Source: an uncultured Flammeovirgaceae bacterium (lineage in GTDB: Bacteria > Bacteroidota > Bacteroidia > Cytophagales > Cyclobacteriaceae). Taken from it: a DNA stretch of 35,224 bases. This document shows, piece by piece, positions 34,311 through 35,224 of this stretch (within the stretch, counting starts at the first letter, position 1; every line of letters starts with the position of its first letter). Under the pieces are notes generated by a model. The model saw only the letters and a list, made by a program, of their open reading frames with translations, did no database searches and was not told where the DNA came from. Location of the stretch: the NCBI GenBank assembly GCA_913050055.1, contig CAJXAT010000014.1, positions 1-35,224 of the forward strand. The letters are read 5' to 3'. A program made the position numbers and the translations under genes.

Positions 34311-35079
34311 GAGGCTAAAGTAAGTATTCTGATTAAAAATCCAAAGACCTGTAGCGTTAAGAGTATGGGGTTATATGACATCTGACGGCTCGGCTCGATC
34401 TGCGGATTGCAAAAAATTTAGGGGGTGTCTCCGATTTAGTGGTTTCAAATAGGATTTTTCCACCTATTTGTTACTTTAGTTCTATAATATAGGCTTAAAT
34501 AGACCCTGGAGCATATAGTAATTATACAAAGGAGATAATTTACAAAACTTTCAAAGTTAGATCCAGGAATATAAAAAAGTCAATACCTGCATTTTTGCAA
34601 TACTTTAAAAACCATAGCACCTGGTCCCCACTCATGTTACTATCCAATTATTAACCTACCTAATCATTACTTATAATATTGAATCATCCAGATACCCAAC
34701 CAAAAAAAGATGAGAAAATGCAAGTACGAAAAGTGTAGAAAAATCAGAAGAGCAACTCGCATCTCCACCCATCCGAAATCAATACAACCACGACTATAAT
34801 TTTATCTTTTCTAATCGACTCCAGGATTGGATTTATTCTCCAAAAAGAATCTACGAGGATAGGAGAAGAAAGAAGAGAAAAAAATTAGGGAGAGTGGTTA
34901 AGGAGGAGGTTGGGTTACCTCTAAAAATGTTACTTATCTGTTACTCAATTTTTTTTAAGTTAAAAACCCTATTATTCAGCATATAAAGGGGTTTTTTGGT
35001 TACTGTAATTTAACAAGAAAAAGTACAAATTCTCTGTACTTGTATATCAGTGAATTCAACTGGGCATGTGTTTGCCAAT
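34311..35079. other. Intergenic stretch, mostly unrecognised
   Basis: About 770 bases without a supported gene. A short basic ORF begins at the ATG near 34710 (MRKCKYEKCRKIRRATR, about 28 codons). A longer open frame without a start overlaps it to about 34983 and is rich in Arg and Lys. Around 34963-34998 a CCCT...AGGGG pairing followed by T6 might be a terminator. AAGTACA (35021-35027) and TGTACTT (35035-35041) form a 7-bp hairpin. None of these is firmly supported. Confidence 0.3.
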
Positions 35080-35224
35080 ATGAAGTTGAAAGGGGTCGCG
35101 CTTCTATTAATGCTCCTGATTTTGAGACATTTGGGTAATAAATGACCAATCATCTTCTTCTTTTGATAGAAGACTTGACCACTTTAGGATCAATATTTTA
35201 ATACCCATAACTGCTCATCGAATT
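35080..35224 (+). pseudogene. Possible start of a secreted protein, interrupted, cut by the window edge
   Basis: An ATG opens a signal-peptide-like stretch (MKLKGVALLLMLLILRHLGN) that stops after 21 codons. One frame over, the sequence stays open to the last base (VINDQSSSSFDRRLDHFRIN). This may be a frameshifted exported protein that continues beyond the window, or a chance reading. No family is recognised. Confidence 0.25.

Noticed and set aside
34426-34450. Possible insertion-sequence end (GGGGGTGTCTCCGATTTAG)
   Set aside because: No inverted partner and no transposase frame were seen in the window.
1-35224. CRISPR arrays, toxin-antitoxin pairs, restriction or other defence systems, prophage
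   Set aside because: No regularly spaced repeats, no cas, nuclease, methylase or phage structural motifs were found on either strand.

Overview
The window looks like chromosomal DNA of a member of the Bacteroidota, most likely a Cytophagales-type marine or host-associated lineage. The support is a 1,436-residue secreted protein ending in a gliding-motility (CHU_C / type IX secretion type B) sorting domain, several typical Bacteroidota families (DUF3109, short ComEC, UPF0114, SAM hydrolase next to PhoH), weak Shine-Dalgarno sites with several TTG or GTG starts, tRNA genes without an encoded CCA, and one good Bacteroidota-type promoter (TTTG-N19-TAnnTTTG) in front of a tRNA. DNA is AT-rich nearly throughout.

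Layout. 1-0.84 kb: a conspicuously GC-richer open frame for a repetitive charged coiled-coil protein that looks eukaryotic rather than bacterial. 1-8.0 kb: ordinary housekeeping genes, including an operon of an ornithine-cyclodeaminase-family gene, threonine synthase and homoserine kinase, then an S41 protease lipoprotein and galE. 8.2-13.4 kb: a MobA-like nucleotidyltransferase, two leucine tRNAs (GAG and CAA), an M42 aminopeptidase, a UPF0114 membrane protein and a SAM hydrolase. 13.4-18.9 kb: phoH, then a run of broken genes (GNAT acetyltransferase, comEC, and recQ with an in-frame amber codon). 18.9-26.1 kb: pgk, a Sua5-type threonylcarbamoyl-AMP synthase, and the giant secreted protein with a small partner. 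26-35 kb: a gene-poor region with small secreted or membrane proteins and many gene remnants.

The strongest theme is gene decay. Reading through stops and across frames recovers family-like sequences for at least nine damaged genes: an antibiotic-biosynthesis-monooxygenase gene, a GNAT gene, comEC (many lesions), recQ (one amber), a small acidic-tail protein, a secreted 159-codon gene (one TAA), an SGNH hydrolase, and two mutually homologous small membrane proteins (one frameshift, one TGA). All three stop codons occur among the lesions, so a simple recoding does not explain them; loss of comEC and damage to recQ suggest reduced DNA uptake and recombination. Homopolymer indels at T runs could be sequencing errors, but most stops are not in homopolymers.

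No CRISPR array, complete insertion sequence, phage or recognised defence system was seen. The most unusual items are the eukaryotic-looking frame at the left edge, the decay cluster around comEC and recQ, and the families of paralogous small-gene remnants in the last 9 kb.
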